Part shown: piece after piece, positions 17,843 through 27,342 of the stretch
How positions within the stretch are numbered: position 1 is the first letter of the stretch
How the letters are laid out: every line of letters begins with the position of its first letter
Assembly (NCBI RefSeq): GCF_014202345.1
Contig: NZ_JACHGO010000004.1
Location: 124,001-188,000, forward strand
Reading direction: 5' to 3'
DNA: 64,000 bases
DNA from: Desulfovibrio intestinalis
GTDB lineage: Bacteria > Desulfobacterota > Desulfovibrionia > Desulfovibrionales > Desulfovibrionaceae
Notes under the pieces: generated by a model
Seen by the model: the letters and a program-made list of their open reading frames with translations, nothing else
Databases searched by the model: none
Told to the model about the DNA's origin: nothing
Translations under genes and position numbers: made by a program

Positions 17843-18418
17843 CTATTTCTTGGGTGCGGCCTTTCGTTGCCAAAGCGCAAAGTGCGCCAAAGCCATGCCG
17901 CCGTGGCCAAGCACATACAACGCCACAGACCACACAAAGAATTTGTGCACACTGAAGACGGTCAAAAGAGAGCGATCGTTGCTCCAGTCATCAAACCACC
18001 ACAGGCCTGAAAAAATAGCCAGCAACAGGGCGCACATGCCAAGCCCCTGCACACAGGCGGGCAAGCCCTTGGGCCGGGGGCCGACGATCTTGAACTGCGC
18101 AGCCGTGCGCAAATCCTTGACCAGCTGGTCGGTGTCGCCCCAAAGATAGGGAAAAAAGTTGCGCAGGCCGCGCTTTTTAATGCTGAGCACCACAAGGCTG
18201 ATACCCAGAACGCACAGAAACATGCCTATAATGATATGTATCCAGGCCAGGGGCGAGGGGCCGTAAGGCATCACGACCATGACCGTACTGAGCAAAAATT
18301 GCAGTAGTACCAGCACTATGACGCTGGCATGAATACAACGCAGCAGGGGCGGCTGAAAAAAACCCAAAAATTTCCACAGCAATGCGCCCTGATCCACAAT
18401 TTTTTCTTTTACGGTCAT
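17843..18418 (-). CDS. Cytochrome b561-like four-helix membrane protein
   Basis: A 191-residue integral membrane protein. The ATG at 18418 follows AGGAGAAATGC; the upstream in-frame ATG lacks a site. Four hydrophobic segments lie near residues 26-50, 57-78, 110-133 and 153-175. His residues are placed in or next to each (RCIHAS, WIHIIIG, VHKFFVW, LGHGGMALAHF), as in diheme b-type cytochromes of the b561 or hydrogenase-b group. It probably moves electrons across or along the membrane. No dehydrogenase or cytochrome c gene is adjacent, so the partner is unknown. Confidence 0.7.
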   Translation of the reverse strand: MTVKEKIVDQGALLWKFLGFFQPPLLRCIHASVIVLVLLQFLLSTVMVVMPYGPSPLAWIHIIIGMFLCVLGISLVVLSIKKRGLRNFFPYLWGDTDQLVKDLRTAAQFKIVGPRPKGLPACVQGLGMCALLLAIFSGLWWFDDWSNDRSLLTVFSVHKFFVWSVALYVLGHGGMALAHFALWQRKAAPKK

Positions 18419-18741
18419 GCATTTCTCCTGAGGTCCGGGGCCAGGCATTCATGCCGCCGCCAGCCGCTGTCCGATCGCGGCATGGCACCGTGTCGCAAGA
18501 AAGGCCGAGCCTGTTATTTGAAAGGCAATCCTCCACAATGACGCCATAAAATTTTGTTCCCGGCGGGACTGAGTCCGCCGGGGCAATTTTCAGTGCAGCA
18601 ATACCCCGGCAAGCGCCGGAGCGTCGTTTATCGGAGGCCAGCCACTTCGTACTTGTGACCAGCCAAAAGAGCGGTAAGTTCTATGGCTCCGGGCAACTGC
18701 AACCGGAAGCATTTTACGCAAAATATTCCGGGTGCTTCCGT
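18419..18741. other. Intergenic stretch, nothing recognised
   Basis: About 320 bases upstream of the cytochrome b-like gene. A promoter on the minus strand is expected here but I could not place one. Confidence 0.35.
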
Positions 18742-18892
18742 GGGCAGATCAGCTTTGAAATGCATTACATTTCATCGTTGTCACTCTGCCGAAAAATGCG
18801 ATTCTTCGGCAGAATCCACGTCACGTTACGGCGCGCGTCACTCGTGTGCAGCGCTAGAACATGTAAACTTTTTCAAAGGTAACATGCTCTAG
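18742..18892 (+). repeat. CTAGAGCA element, class I, touching ribBA stop codon
   Basis: A 151-base, somewhat diverged class I copy with the CCGAAAAATGCG hairpin and the right end AACATGCTCTAG. The last CTAG contains the TAG stop codon of ribBA (18889-18891, minus strand). Confidence 0.85.
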
Positions 18893-20103
18893 TGGCTGCA
18901 AGAGCAATGCAGCATATGCTCCATTTTTTCTTTCTTGGTGCGCAGGTAGTATTCGTTTTCAGGGCAGGCTTCCATTTCAATGGGCACGCGCTCGACAATT
19001 TCAATGCCATACCCTGAGAGACCTACGATCTTTTTGGGATTGTTGGTCAAAAGCCGTATTTTGTGGATGCCGAGGTCTACCAGCATCTGCGCGCCAGTGC
19101 CGTAGTCGCGCAAGTCCGGGGGAAAGCCCAGTTTGCGGTTGGCTTCAACGGTGTCGTAACCCTGGTCCTGCAAGGCATAGGCGCGGATTTTGTTGGCCAG
19201 GCCAATGCCTCGCCCTTCCTGACGCATATAAAGCAGCGCGCCGCGCCCTTCTTTTTCAATCTGGCGCAGGGCCGCGCCAAGCTGGCCGCCGCAGTCGCAA
19301 CGCAAAGAGCCAAGAGCGTCGCCCGTGAGGCATTCGCTGTGCACGCGCGTGAGCACCGGTTCCGGCCCGCTAAGATCACCCTTGACCAGGGCCAGATGCG
19401 TGCCCTGCTCCATTTCGCTCTCATAGGCATATACGGTGAAGTCGCCGAATCTGGTGGGCAGATGCGCCTTGTCCACATTGCGCACGGAAACCTGACCGCG
19501 ATTCAGGCGGTGACGAATGATGTCCTTCACTGCCGCTATCTTGAGGCCATGCTCTTCGGCAAAAATTTCCAGATCGGGCATGCGCGCCATAGTGCCGTCA
19601 TCGCGCATGATCTCGCAGATAACCGAGGCGGGCTTGAGGCCTGCCATTTTTGAAAGATCCACGCCGCCTTCGGTCTGCCCGGCGCGTGAAAGCACGCCGC
19701 CCGCTCTGGCACGCAAAGGAAAGACGTGCCCTGGCGTCACGAGGTCTTCAGAACGCACGTTGTCAGCTACTGCCGCCAGAATGGTAGTGGCGCGGTCAGC
19801 AGCGGAAATACCAGTGGTAACGCCCTCACGGGCTTCGATGGATATGGTGAAGTTGGTGCCGAAGCGTGAACCGTTGCGCTGCGTCATCAGGGGCAGGTCT
19901 AGACGGTCAATGAGCTCTGGTGCCATTGGCAGGCAGATAAGACCACGCCCGTACTTGGCCATGAAATTGATGGCCTCGGGGGTCACAAACTCGGCGGCCA
20001 TAGTCAGGTCGCCTTCATTCTCCCGACCTTCGTCGTCCACAAGAATGATCATCTTGCCCTGCCTGATATCGGCAATGGCTTCCTCAATGCTGCACAGTGG
20101 CAT
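18889..20103 (-). CDS. ribBA: Bifunctional 3,4-dihydroxy-2-butanone-4-phosphate synthase / GTP cyclohydrolase II
   Basis: A 404-residue fusion catalysing two committed steps of riboflavin synthesis. Residues 1-200 are the RibB domain, with the acidic metal-binding motif [12 protein letters not shown] and the catalytic HVFPLRAR region. Residues 205-404 are the RibA domain, with the zinc ligands in [15 protein letters not shown] and the [12 protein letters not shown] loop. The ATG at 20103 follows AAGGACGCATC and matches the usual RibB N-terminus. The end is Cys/His-rich (HCSCSH). It lies 95 bases after the YkgJ-like gene and may share its transcript. Its stop codon is formed by the edge of a dispersed repeat element. 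Confidence 0.95.
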   Translation of the reverse strand: MPLCSIEEAIADIRQGKMIILVDDEGRENEGDLTMAAEFVTPEAINFMAKYGRGLICLPMAPELIDRLDLPLMTQRNGSRFGTNFTISIEAREGVTTGISAADRATTILAAVADNVRSEDLVTPGHVFPLRARAGGVLSRAGQTEGGVDLSKMAGLKPASVICEIMRDDGTMARMPDLEIFAEEHGLKIAAVKDIIRHRLNRGQVSVRNVDKAHLPTRFGDFTVYAYESEMEQGTHLALVKGDLSGPEPVLTRVHSECLTGDALGSLRCDCGGQLGAALRQIEKEGRGALLYMRQEGRGIGLANKIRAYALQDQGYDTVEANRKLGFPPDLRDYGTGAQMLVDLGIHKIRLLTNNPKKIVGLSGYGIEIVERVPIEMEACPENEYYLRTKKEKMEHMLHCSCSH

Positions 20104-20198
20104 GATGCGTCCTTCGTTTAACCCGCACTCGGGCTGTGAATATTGTAATTTATCTAAACTATGGCTGGTGCGGCCTTCTGTCAACCGCGCGCCTGCCC

Positions 20199-20972
20199 TC
20201 AATTTTCTTCAGTGGCAGATGATGTGGGGCGCAGTCCCACTTCGGCCAGCAGATCCTGCAAAGGCCGGCCCAGAAGAAAAGGCAACAGGGCAGCAGGCAC
20301 GCCAGCACGTTCTACGCAAAGCTGACGAAAGGCAGCGTCTGCACGCACAGCCTCGCCCAGATCACCCAGCAGGGCCTGCCGTTCCTCCCCTTCTTCCATC
20401 CCCTCGCCGTAGCCTTGTGTGCCGCGCGGGGTGAAACCAAGGCGGGCGGCTGCTTCAAGTACTGGAGCCACGAGGCTTTGCTCTTCGTGGGCGGCAATAA
20501 GGTCGGGCAAAAGTGCGCGCGTTCCCGCGTTGAGATCAGGAAAACCGGGCAATTGCGCTTCCCCGCCCAGGGCTTTGAGGGCTCCGGCACGGTCCAGCAA
20601 GGGTTCGCTGCCCAGCAGGGTTTCCAGCGGGGCCGTGTCCATACAGAAAAGCGCCGAACACTGGACCGGGCGCTGGGCATAAATGGCGCAGCCAGACCCG
20701 TCGCGGTAATAGCGGCAACGCCAGGGATGCGCCTGCCCGCCGAGACCAGCCACCTTGATGTGTTCTTTTTCCAGCGGGCGCAATTCACCGCGCGCGTCGT
20801 CACGCGCCCATTCGCCCACTCTCAGGCAGACCAGACTTTCCAGCGTCAAAACGCCGCCCACAAGGCGCGGGGCGTCTTCCACCATAAGAGTGGGGCCGCC
20901 ACGCAGACAGCACATGCCGCAACGGCGGCAAACAGGGGCCTCAAGGGGCGAGGACATGTCTTGTGAAATCAT
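20199..20972 (-). CDS. YkgJ family cysteine-cluster protein
   Basis: A 257-residue protein with the YkgJ/UPF0153 cysteine cluster, thought to bind zinc or iron. Cys residues appear as CRRCGMCC near residue 15, a Cys in [21 protein letters not shown] and [11 protein letters not shown]. The C-terminal half is an Ala/Leu-rich helical region without recognisable function. The ATG at 20972 follows CGGAGATACA. It is the first gene of a probable two-gene unit with ribBA, but this gives no clear functional hint. Confidence 0.75.
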   Translation of the reverse strand: MISQDMSSPLEAPVCRRCGMCCLRGGPTLMVEDAPRLVGGVLTLESLVCLRVGEWARDDARGELRPLEKEHIKVAGLGGQAHPWRCRYYRDGSGCAIYAQRPVQCSALFCMDTAPLETLLGSEPLLDRAGALKALGGEAQLPGFPDLNAGTRALLPDLIAAHEEQSLVAPVLEAAARLGFTPRGTQGYGEGMEEGEERQALLGDLGEAVRADAAFRQLCVERAGVPAALLPFLLGRPLQDLLAEVGLRPTSSATEEN

Positions 20973-21196
20973 TGTATCTCCGAATTGGCATGCCCGCCAA
21001 AGTTTGGGGGCAGCGCGCATGCCTGTGACAAGCCAACATATACGATAATTGCTCTAGGTGTAGCACCGCACAAACTTGCAGCGCGCCCTGAACATCGCTG
21101 AGGATACTATCCTCAACGCAAAAATTCCCTGGTTGGTCCGAGTGCCTACCCGCTTCACGGATTTACGGCAAGCCCCGGAACCGTCTTCCTTCACGG

Positions 21197-24100
21197 TTAC
21201 ACAGACGCGCCGTGCGCGGCATCGCCGCCCGCAGTGGTGCCAGTGCCGCTGTTCTTTCCGCCAGTTCCCGTGGTTTTGTGGAACCGCCCGCCCCAACGCT
21301 TGCCCAGGTCGCGCGAGAGCTTTTCCATATAATAATAGTAGACGGGCGTAATGTAGAGCGTGACTATCTGCGAAAAACACAGACCGCCAACCACTGCCAT
21401 ACCCAGAGGCCGCCGGGCCTCGGCCCCAGCGCCAATGCCGATGGCGATGGGCAGAGCGCCCATAAGCGCAGCCACTGTCGTCATCATGATAGGCCGAAAA
21501 CGCACATGACAGCCGCGCGTAATGGCCTCCAGCGGTTCCATGGCCGGGTCATGCCGCTGCGCCTCAAGGGCGAAGTCCAGCATCATGATGGCGTTTTTCT
21601 TCACGATGCCCAACAGCATAATCACGCCCACAAATCCATAGAGGTTCAGGTCCATGCCGAACAGCCAGAGTGTCGCCAGTGCGCCAAAGCCAGCCGAAGG
21701 CAGACCTGAAAGAATGGTCAGCGGGTGAATGAAACTTTCATACAAGATGCCCAGCACCAGATAGATGACCACAATAGCCAGCACCAGCAGCCAGCCCATA
21801 CCCGTCAGCGAGCTTTGAAACGCCTGGGCCGTGCCCTGGGATTCTGCGCTCACCGTGTCGGGTAGCAAGGGCTGCGCTGCGGCTTCAACTGCGGCAACGC
21901 CCTGCCCCAGCGATACGCCGGGGCGCAGGTTGTAGGAAATGGTCACCGAGGGGAACTGGCCGTTGTGGTTCACGGCAATGGGGCCTACGCCCGGCTCCAT
22001 TTTGACAAGGGTATCCAGGGGCACAAGGCTGCCGTTGGCAGCGCGCACATATAGCCGCGACAAGGCCGAACTGTCTTGCTGAAACTTTTTCTGCAATTCC
22101 ACAAAGACCGTGTAGTCGTTGGTGGGCGCGTAGATGGTGGAAATTTCACGCGAGCCGTAGGCCGATTGAAGCGCCAGATCTATCTGGTGCGGGCTGACGC
22201 CCAGCGCCGCCGCACGGTTACGGTCAATGGTGACGCGCAATTCGGGATTTTTCAGTTGCAGGTCGCTGTTCACGTCCTGCACCTGCGGCAGGGCGCGCAG
22301 GGCGTTTTCTATTTCCTGGGCGCTGTCGTACAAGGCTTCCATATCTGGCCCGGAAAGCGTGTATTGATAGAGCGCCTTGGACGAACGCCCTCCCAGATTG
22401 ATGGCCGGGGGCACGCGCACAAAAACCCGCATGGAAGGCGAAATATTGAGTTCACGCCGCAGCTGTTCCGCCACCTGCTCAATGCCGGGCCTTTGGTCGT
22501 GGGGTTTGAGCGGCATAAGCAAAATGCCGTTGTTCATGCTTGGGCTGCCGCCAACAATGCCCACGATGGAATTGTACATGGCCAGATGCGGATTTTTTTC
22601 CAGCAGCGGATCAAGGCTGTGCTGCGCGCTGACCATGCCCTCGTAGGATACGCCCTGTTCCGCCTCGGTGCTGGCCACCAGCATGCCCAGATCCTCCACG
22701 GGCAAAAAGCCCTTAGGCATGGCCATGCCAAGCCAGACCGTAAGCGCCAGCAAAACCAGCGAAGCCGTGAGTGTTTTCAGGCGATGGTGCAGCACCACGT
22801 CCAGAGAGCGGGCATAGAGAAGGTTAAGGCGGTCAAAACCGCGTTCAAGCCAGCCGTACAGCCCCTGCCCGGCGCTGCGGCCAGCCTTGTGCGCCCCTTG
22901 CGCCTTGAGAAAGTACGCGCAGAGCATGGGCGTAAGCGTAAGCGACACCACGCCCGAAGCCAGAATGGCCGTGATGATGACCACGGCAAATTCCCGGAAC
23001 AAACGCCCCACAATGCCGCCCATAAAAAGTACAGGAATAAACACCGCCGCCAGAGAAATAGTCATGGACACAATGGTGAAGCCAATTTCCGCCGAACCGT
23101 CGTAGGCCGCGGTGAGCGGATCCTTGCCCATCTCCTGATGGCGCACGATATTTTCCAGCATGACGATGGCGTCATCCACCACAAAGCCCACGGCCAGAGT
23201 AAGGGCCATTAGCGAAAGGTTGTCCAGGCTGTAGCCCAGCACGGCCATGATGGCAAAGGTAGATATGACCGACATGGGCAGGGCAAGGCTGGGAATAATG
23301 GTGGCGGGCAGATTGCGCAGAAAAATGAAGATAACAAGCACCACCAGAAAGACCGTGAGCACCAACGTAAATTTAACATCCGCCACAGAATGGCGGATGG
23401 ACTCTGAACGATCATAAAAAACTTCCAGTGATACAGAAGGCGGCAACTGGCGCTCAAGACCCGGCAGCAGCGCGCGGATGGCGTCCACCACCTGCACGGT
23501 ATTGGTGCCGGGCTGACGTTCCACGGCAAGGGTAATGCTTGGCACGCCGCCGTTGCCCCAGGTGATCTGCTTGTCCTGCTTGACGCTGTCCACCACCTGA
23601 CCAAGATCGCTCAGGCGCACGGGCGCACCGTTGCGGTAGGCCACCACCGTATCCTGAAAGGCGCGGGCATTCAGCAGCTGGCCGGAAGATTTGATGGCGC
23701 TGGCCCTTTGCGCGCCTTCCAGCGCCCCAGTGGGCAGCATGCTGTTGGCAGCGGCAACAGCGTCAGCCACTTCATCAATACCCAGACCTCGTGAGGCCAG
23801 TTCGTCCGGGTCAAGCTGCACGCGCACGGCGTATTTTTTCTGCCCGTACACCACCACCTGCGCCACGCCGTCCACCATTGAAAGCCTTTGACCTATAAGG
23901 GTGTCGGCATATTCATTGAGGGCATACAGTGGCAGGGTCGAGGACGACACGCGCAAGTACAGGATGGGCATGTCAGCCGGGTTGACCTTGCGGAAGCTGG
24001 GCGGCGTGGTCATGCTGGACGGCATGCGCCGCTGGGCGAGGCCTATGGCCGATTGCACGTCCAGAGCCGCCGCATCGATATTGCGGTCAAGGGCAAACTG

Positions 24101-24379
24101 AATGGTAACGCGAGTCCGGCCTGTGGAGTTGACCGAAGAAATGGAATCAATGCCCGCAATGGTGAAAAATTCCTTTTCCAGCGGAGTGGCCACGGATGCC
24201 GCCATTGTTTCCGGGTCAGCTCCTGCCAGATCGGCCATGACCTGAATGGTGGGAAAGTCCACATTGGGCAGATGGTTGACGGGCAGATTTTTGTAGCCCG
24301 TCATGCCGAAGAAAAGCATGCCGAGCATAAGCAGCACCGTGGCTACGGGGCGGCGAATGAATATGGCGGCTATATTCAT
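21197..24379 (-). CDS. RND family efflux pump inner-membrane subunit (HAE1/MdtB-like)
   Basis: A 1060-residue resistance-nodulation-division transporter. The N-terminus is typical (NIAAIFIRRPVATVLLMLGM). The proton-relay Asp pair is in GFVVDDAIVMLENI in the fourth membrane helix and the matching Lys in GIVKKNAIMMLDFA in the tenth. Two large periplasmic loops lie between helices 1-2 and 7-8. Such pumps export drugs, dyes or bile salts with the proton gradient, together with a periplasmic adaptor and an outer-membrane channel. Neither partner gene is adjacent, which is unusual. AGGAAAAATT precedes the ATG, 14 bases after the TauE/SafE gene. The C-terminal tail is Gly/Thr-rich. Confidence 0.93.
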   Translation of the reverse strand: MNIAAIFIRRPVATVLLMLGMLFFGMTGYKNLPVNHLPNVDFPTIQVMADLAGADPETMAASVATPLEKEFFTIAGIDSISSVNSTGRTRVTIQFALDRNIDAAALDVQSAIGLAQRRMPSSMTTPPSFRKVNPADMPILYLRVSSSTLPLYALNEYADTLIGQRLSMVDGVAQVVVYGQKKYAVRVQLDPDELASRGLGIDEVADAVAAANSMLPTGALEGAQRASAIKSSGQLLNARAFQDTVVAYRNGAPVRLSDLGQVVDSVKQDKQITWGNGGVPSITLAVERQPGTNTVQVVDAIRALLPGLERQLPPSVSLEVFYDRSESIRHSVADVKFTLVLTVFLVVLVIFIFLRNLPATIIPSLALPMSVISTFAIMAVLGYSLDNLSLMALTLAVGFVVDDAIVMLENIVRHQEMGKDPLTAAYDGSAEIGFTIVSMTISLAAVFIPVLFMGGIVGRLFREFAVVIITAILASGVVSLTLTPMLCAYFLKAQGAHKAGRSAGQGLYGWLERGFDRLNLLYARSLDVVLHHRLKTLTASLVLLALTVWLGMAMPKGFLPVEDLGMLVASTEAEQGVSYEGMVSAQHSLDPLLEKNPHLAMYNSIVGIVGGSPSMNNGILLMPLKPHDQRPGIEQVAEQLRRELNISPSMRVFVRVPPAINLGGRSSKALYQYTLSGPDMEALYDSAQEIENALRALPQVQDVNSDLQLKNPELRVTIDRNRAAALGVSPHQIDLALQSAYGSREISTIYAPTNDYTVFVELQKKFQQDSSALSRLYVRAANGSLVPLDTLVKMEPGVGPIAVNHNGQFPSVTISYNLRPGVSLGQGVAAVEAAAQPLLPDTVSAESQGTAQAFQSSLTGMGWLLVLAIVVIYLVLGILYESFIHPLTILSGLPSAGFGALATLWLFGMDLNLYGFVGVIMLLGIVKKNAIMMLDFALEAQRHDPAMEPLEAITRGCHVRFRPIMMTTVAALMGALPIAIGIGAGAEARRPLGMAVVGGLCFSQIVTLYITPVYYYYMEKLSRDLGKRWGGRFHKTTGTGGKNSGTGTTAGGDAAHGASV

Positions 24380-24392
24380 AATTTTTCCTACG

Positions 24393-25130
24393 TCAACTGA
24401 GTATCAGGCGCAAGAGCAAAAACAGTCCAAGACCGCAGCACAGGCCGCCAATAAGCTTGCGCAGCACTCCTGTGGGGATGCGTTTCGCCACGGCAACCCC
24501 GGCAAAAAGTCCCACAAGGGCCATGAGGCAAATGTAGGGCAAAATGGCAAAATCCACATGCCCGTCAGCCACGTTGCCAATGGTGCCAAACAGAGCCGTG
24601 GTCACCTGATAGGGCATGGCAAGCCCCACTGCCGTCATTGGCGAAACCCCGGCGATAATCATCCAGGGAATGGACACCACAGGCCCGCCCGCGCCCGTCA
24701 GGCCTGCCAACAAAGCCGTCACGGCTCCGATGCAGAAAAAACCCTTGCCGCTCTGCCAGAACACGCTGCCGCTTCCCGGCTTGGGAGGGCGCAGGGCGCA
24801 CAGTCCGGCGAAGATGATAATACAGGCCAGCAAGGCCACCAGAGGCCCGGCGGGCAGTATGGCGTTGAGCAGGGCTCCGGGCCAGGCTGCCAGGCTGCCT
24901 GCCATAAAGGGCAGCGCCTTGCGCCAGTCGATATGGCCGAGACGGCGGTACATGAACGTTCCCACCAGACCCACAGGCAAAAAAGAAGCCAGGGCCGTGC
25001 CCATAGCCATGTGCGTTTCCTGCCCGCTGAGCAGGATAAGCGCCGGAGGAATAAGGATGCCACCAACCCCGGTTATGCCCACCAGAAAACCCACCAGCAA
25101 GGACACAAAATACAGCACGATCATAAGCAT
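24393..25130 (-). CDS. TauE/SafE family anion permease-like membrane protein
   Basis: A 245-residue protein with about eight membrane segments. The Gly-rich repeats typical of the TauE/SafE family occur twice: GFLVGITGVGGILIPPAL near the N-terminus and ALLAGLTGAGGPVVSIPW in the middle. Family members are proposed to move sulfite, sulfonates or related anions; the substrate here is not shown. Two candidate starts, 25130 and 25124, lie 6 bases apart behind a GAGG in the end of cobD; I use the first. It sits between cobD and the RND pump gene on the same strand. Confidence 0.8.
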   Translation of the reverse strand: MLMIVLYFVSLLVGFLVGITGVGGILIPPALILLSGQETHMAMGTALASFLPVGLVGTFMYRRLGHIDWRKALPFMAGSLAAWPGALLNAILPAGPLVALLACIIIFAGLCALRPPKPGSGSVFWQSGKGFFCIGAVTALLAGLTGAGGPVVSIPWMIIAGVSPMTAVGLAMPYQVTTALFGTIGNVADGHVDFAILPYICLMALVGLFAGVAVAKRIPTGVLRKLIGGLCCGLGLFLLLRLILS

Positions 25131-25140
25131 GAGCAAAGCC

Positions 25141-26499
25141 TCAAAAAATAAAAAGACACACAAGAGCCAGAAGCCACAGGGCCAGTCCGCCGTAAAGCGC
25201 GCTTTGCCGTAACAGAGCGCACAGAGCCAGCAGGCGGGGCGCATCCCACACAGCCAGCGAAACAGCATGCTCTTCCCCTTGCGGGGGCGGCCCCAACCAG
25301 GGTTTGTTCACCAGTTCTCCAAAATACACCGAAGGCCCGGCCATACACGCTCCGCACAACCATGCGCACGCCGTCATGGACCAGCCGGAATTGGGGCTGG
25401 GCATGCCCGCAGCCTGCCGGGCCACCACTGCCAGCCCGGGCCAGCCGCCATCCCAACGGCCGGGTAAATACGCAGCGCCCAACGCTGTTGCAGACAGTGA
25501 CAGGCCGCAACCTTGCGGTTGGTTGGCGTTACAACCTGTGTCATGCCCCGCGCTGTGGTCAGCATTACAGGCCGTACCATCGCCAGCGCCCTGCCCTGTG
25601 CCGCAGGCTCCGTCATGCGCCGTGTCGTCCTTGGGGCGGCGCGCCCGGTTCTGCGATAAATAGTGCCCCATATTTAGCGCCATATTTCGCACCAGGCTCC
25701 AGCGCTTGAACAGCGCACCTGAATCGCCGTGCCTGCCAGCCTGGCATTCAGCTTCAAGCTTTTGCCGCACCAGAAAAAGAACGTGGACCAGCCCGGCGCT
25801 CAACGCCGCCAGCCGCGCGGGCACAAAGGCCAAAACGTCATCGGACCGCGCCCCGGCCCAACCGAGCCAGCGCCACTTTTCCGTCATGTAGCCCCACATG
25901 GAATCCGTGGTACTCACGGCCTTGTAGCACCAAAGGGCTACCGGACCACCCACCAGCAGCCAGAAAAACGGCGCGGTAAAGGCATCCGTAAGATTTTCAG
26001 AAAGCGTGTCGGCCAGCGTTTTGCGCATGAGGGGCCGATCCATTGCGCTGGTGTCGCGGCTTACCAGCCACGAAAGCGCTTCGCGGGCCCCGTTTTCCGG
26101 CGCATGCTCCACTCTTTCCAGAACCAGCTGGCCCGTTTGCAGCAGACTGCCCATAGCCAGCCCGGCCCAGGCAAGATAGACAGCCGCCAACAGACCCAAT
26201 ATGGGCAAAGATACCGCAACCCAGACAGCAAATCCCGTACAGGCAATGAGCGCCAGCAGAGCAACCGCTCCGGCCAGCCTGCCCCGGCCACGTTCACGCT
26301 CGGGTCCTGCCGCCCGCATAAACCGCCGCGCAGGGCGCTCCAGCAAGTCCAGTAGCTTGCCCACAAGGCAAACCGGGTGCCGCCAGGGCAAAGCAGGATC
26401 GCCGAGCCATAAATCCAGCACAAGGGCCAGAGGGGCCAGCCACCAGCACTCCCACACAGACCAGGGAAAAACAAGAGACAGCCCGTGAGGCAGGCTCAC
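25141..26499 (-). CDS. cobD: Adenosylcobinamide-phosphate synthase with an internal insertion
   Basis: A 452-residue membrane protein of the CbiB/CobD family, which attaches the aminopropanol arm to cobyric acid in cobamide synthesis. Family blocks are LVLDLWLGDP with HPVCLVGKLL, the SRDTSAMD motif, the TLSENLTDAFTAPFFW block and the late PSPNSGWSMTACAWLCGA block. Between residues about 267 and 355, just before the last block, lies an insertion rich in Gly, Ala, Asp, His and Cys (GAGDGTACNADHSAGHD), so the protein is longer than usual (about 310-330). It starts with GTG at 26499, and its GTGA overlaps the trmL stop, so the two are translationally coupled. Confidence 0.9.
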   Translation of the reverse strand: MSLPHGLSLVFPWSVWECWWLAPLALVLDLWLGDPALPWRHPVCLVGKLLDLLERPARRFMRAAGPERERGRGRLAGAVALLALIACTGFAVWVAVSLPILGLLAAVYLAWAGLAMGSLLQTGQLVLERVEHAPENGAREALSWLVSRDTSAMDRPLMRKTLADTLSENLTDAFTAPFFWLLVGGPVALWCYKAVSTTDSMWGYMTEKWRWLGWAGARSDDVLAFVPARLAALSAGLVHVLFLVRQKLEAECQAGRHGDSGALFKRWSLVRNMALNMGHYLSQNRARRPKDDTAHDGACGTGQGAGDGTACNADHSAGHDTGCNANQPQGCGLSLSATALGAAYLPGRWDGGWPGLAVVARQAAGMPSPNSGWSMTACAWLCGACMAGPSVYFGELVNKPWLGPPPQGEEHAVSLAVWDAPRLLALCALLRQSALYGGLALWLLALVCLFIF

Positions 26500-26978
26500 T
26501 CCCAGTTCTCCATAAGATTCGCCTTGGCCAGAGCCGCATACAGCACAATGCCTGCCGACGTGGACAGGTTGATGCTGCGCACGCGCCCCTCCAGCATGGG
26601 GATGCGCACGCGGTGTGGCGAAAGCGCCAGAATGTCTTGCGGCAGCCCGCGCGTTTCAGGCCCGAAAACCAGAAAGTCGTCGGGCTCGAAGGCAAACCGG
26701 TGCACCGCCGCGCTCGTTTCGGCAGCTTTGGCCGAGGTGAATATAAGCCGCCCCGCCTTGTCACCCGCACCGGAGCCTTCCATAAAGGCTTGCCAGTTGG
26801 GCCATACCTTCAGATTTACGTTGGGCCAGTAGTCCAGGCCAGCGCGCTTGAGGTAACGGTCTTCAAGCTTGAACCCCAAGGGTTCGATAAGGTTGAGCGT
26901 CACGCCTGTGGCGGCGCAGAGACGGGCGACATTGCCCGTATTGGGGGGAATTTCCGGTTCGTAAAGAACTATCTGCAT
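26496..26978 (-). CDS. trmL: tRNA (cytidine(34)-2'-O)-methyltransferase
   Basis: A 160-residue SPOUT methyltransferase of the TrmL/YibK type that methylates the ribose at the wobble base of certain leucine tRNAs. Visible motifs are the N-terminal IVLYEPEIPPNTGNVARLCAATG, the middle FGPETRGLP and the knot-forming IPMLEGRVRSINLSTSAGIVLYA at the S-adenosylmethionine site. Length matches the family. The ribosome binding site is weak. Its stop overlaps the cobD start (GTGA). Confidence 0.93.
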   Translation of the reverse strand: MQIVLYEPEIPPNTGNVARLCAATGVTLNLIEPLGFKLEDRYLKRAGLDYWPNVNLKVWPNWQAFMEGSGAGDKAGRLIFTSAKAAETSAAVHRFAFEPDDFLVFGPETRGLPQDILALSPHRVRIPMLEGRVRSINLSTSAGIVLYAALAKANLMENWE

Positions 26979-27342
26979 GATTCTTGTACTCGCACGCCCG
27001 CCAGCTTTCTGCGGGTAGATTTCTTTGGGAGTGCGATACTAGGGCGTATATGGATGCTTTTCAAGGGGCGGGGCAATACGCGACTCTGCCGCTGCCGCAT
27101 TTCGGGCGACATTCAGGCCGCGACGCTGGTCGCCTCCCCGCCTGCCATGCCATAAGGCCGCGCAAAACAGGGAGCTGACTGTGCAATACCGTCACGAGGG
27201 CCTTTGCAGCCGAATCCTTTATGCAGGGCGCCTGTCCTGATGACGCTCAGCCGGAATAAAAGAACAAATCCGACGCATAAATAACTGAAAAGGTACCCGC
27301 AACGCCACTGCACTCGCGGCTTTTCTGTCTTGAAAATCCGCC
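26979..27342. other. Intergenic stretch, nothing recognised
   Basis: About 360 bases between trmL and the end of the HyuA-like gene, both on the minus strand. No gene, RNA or strong hairpin seen; it should hold the trmL promoter. Confidence 0.4.

Noticed and set aside
21046-21057. AATTGCTCTAG next to the YkgJ-type gene as a further element end
   Set aside because: Only about 11 bases match and no partner end is nearby; it may be chance.
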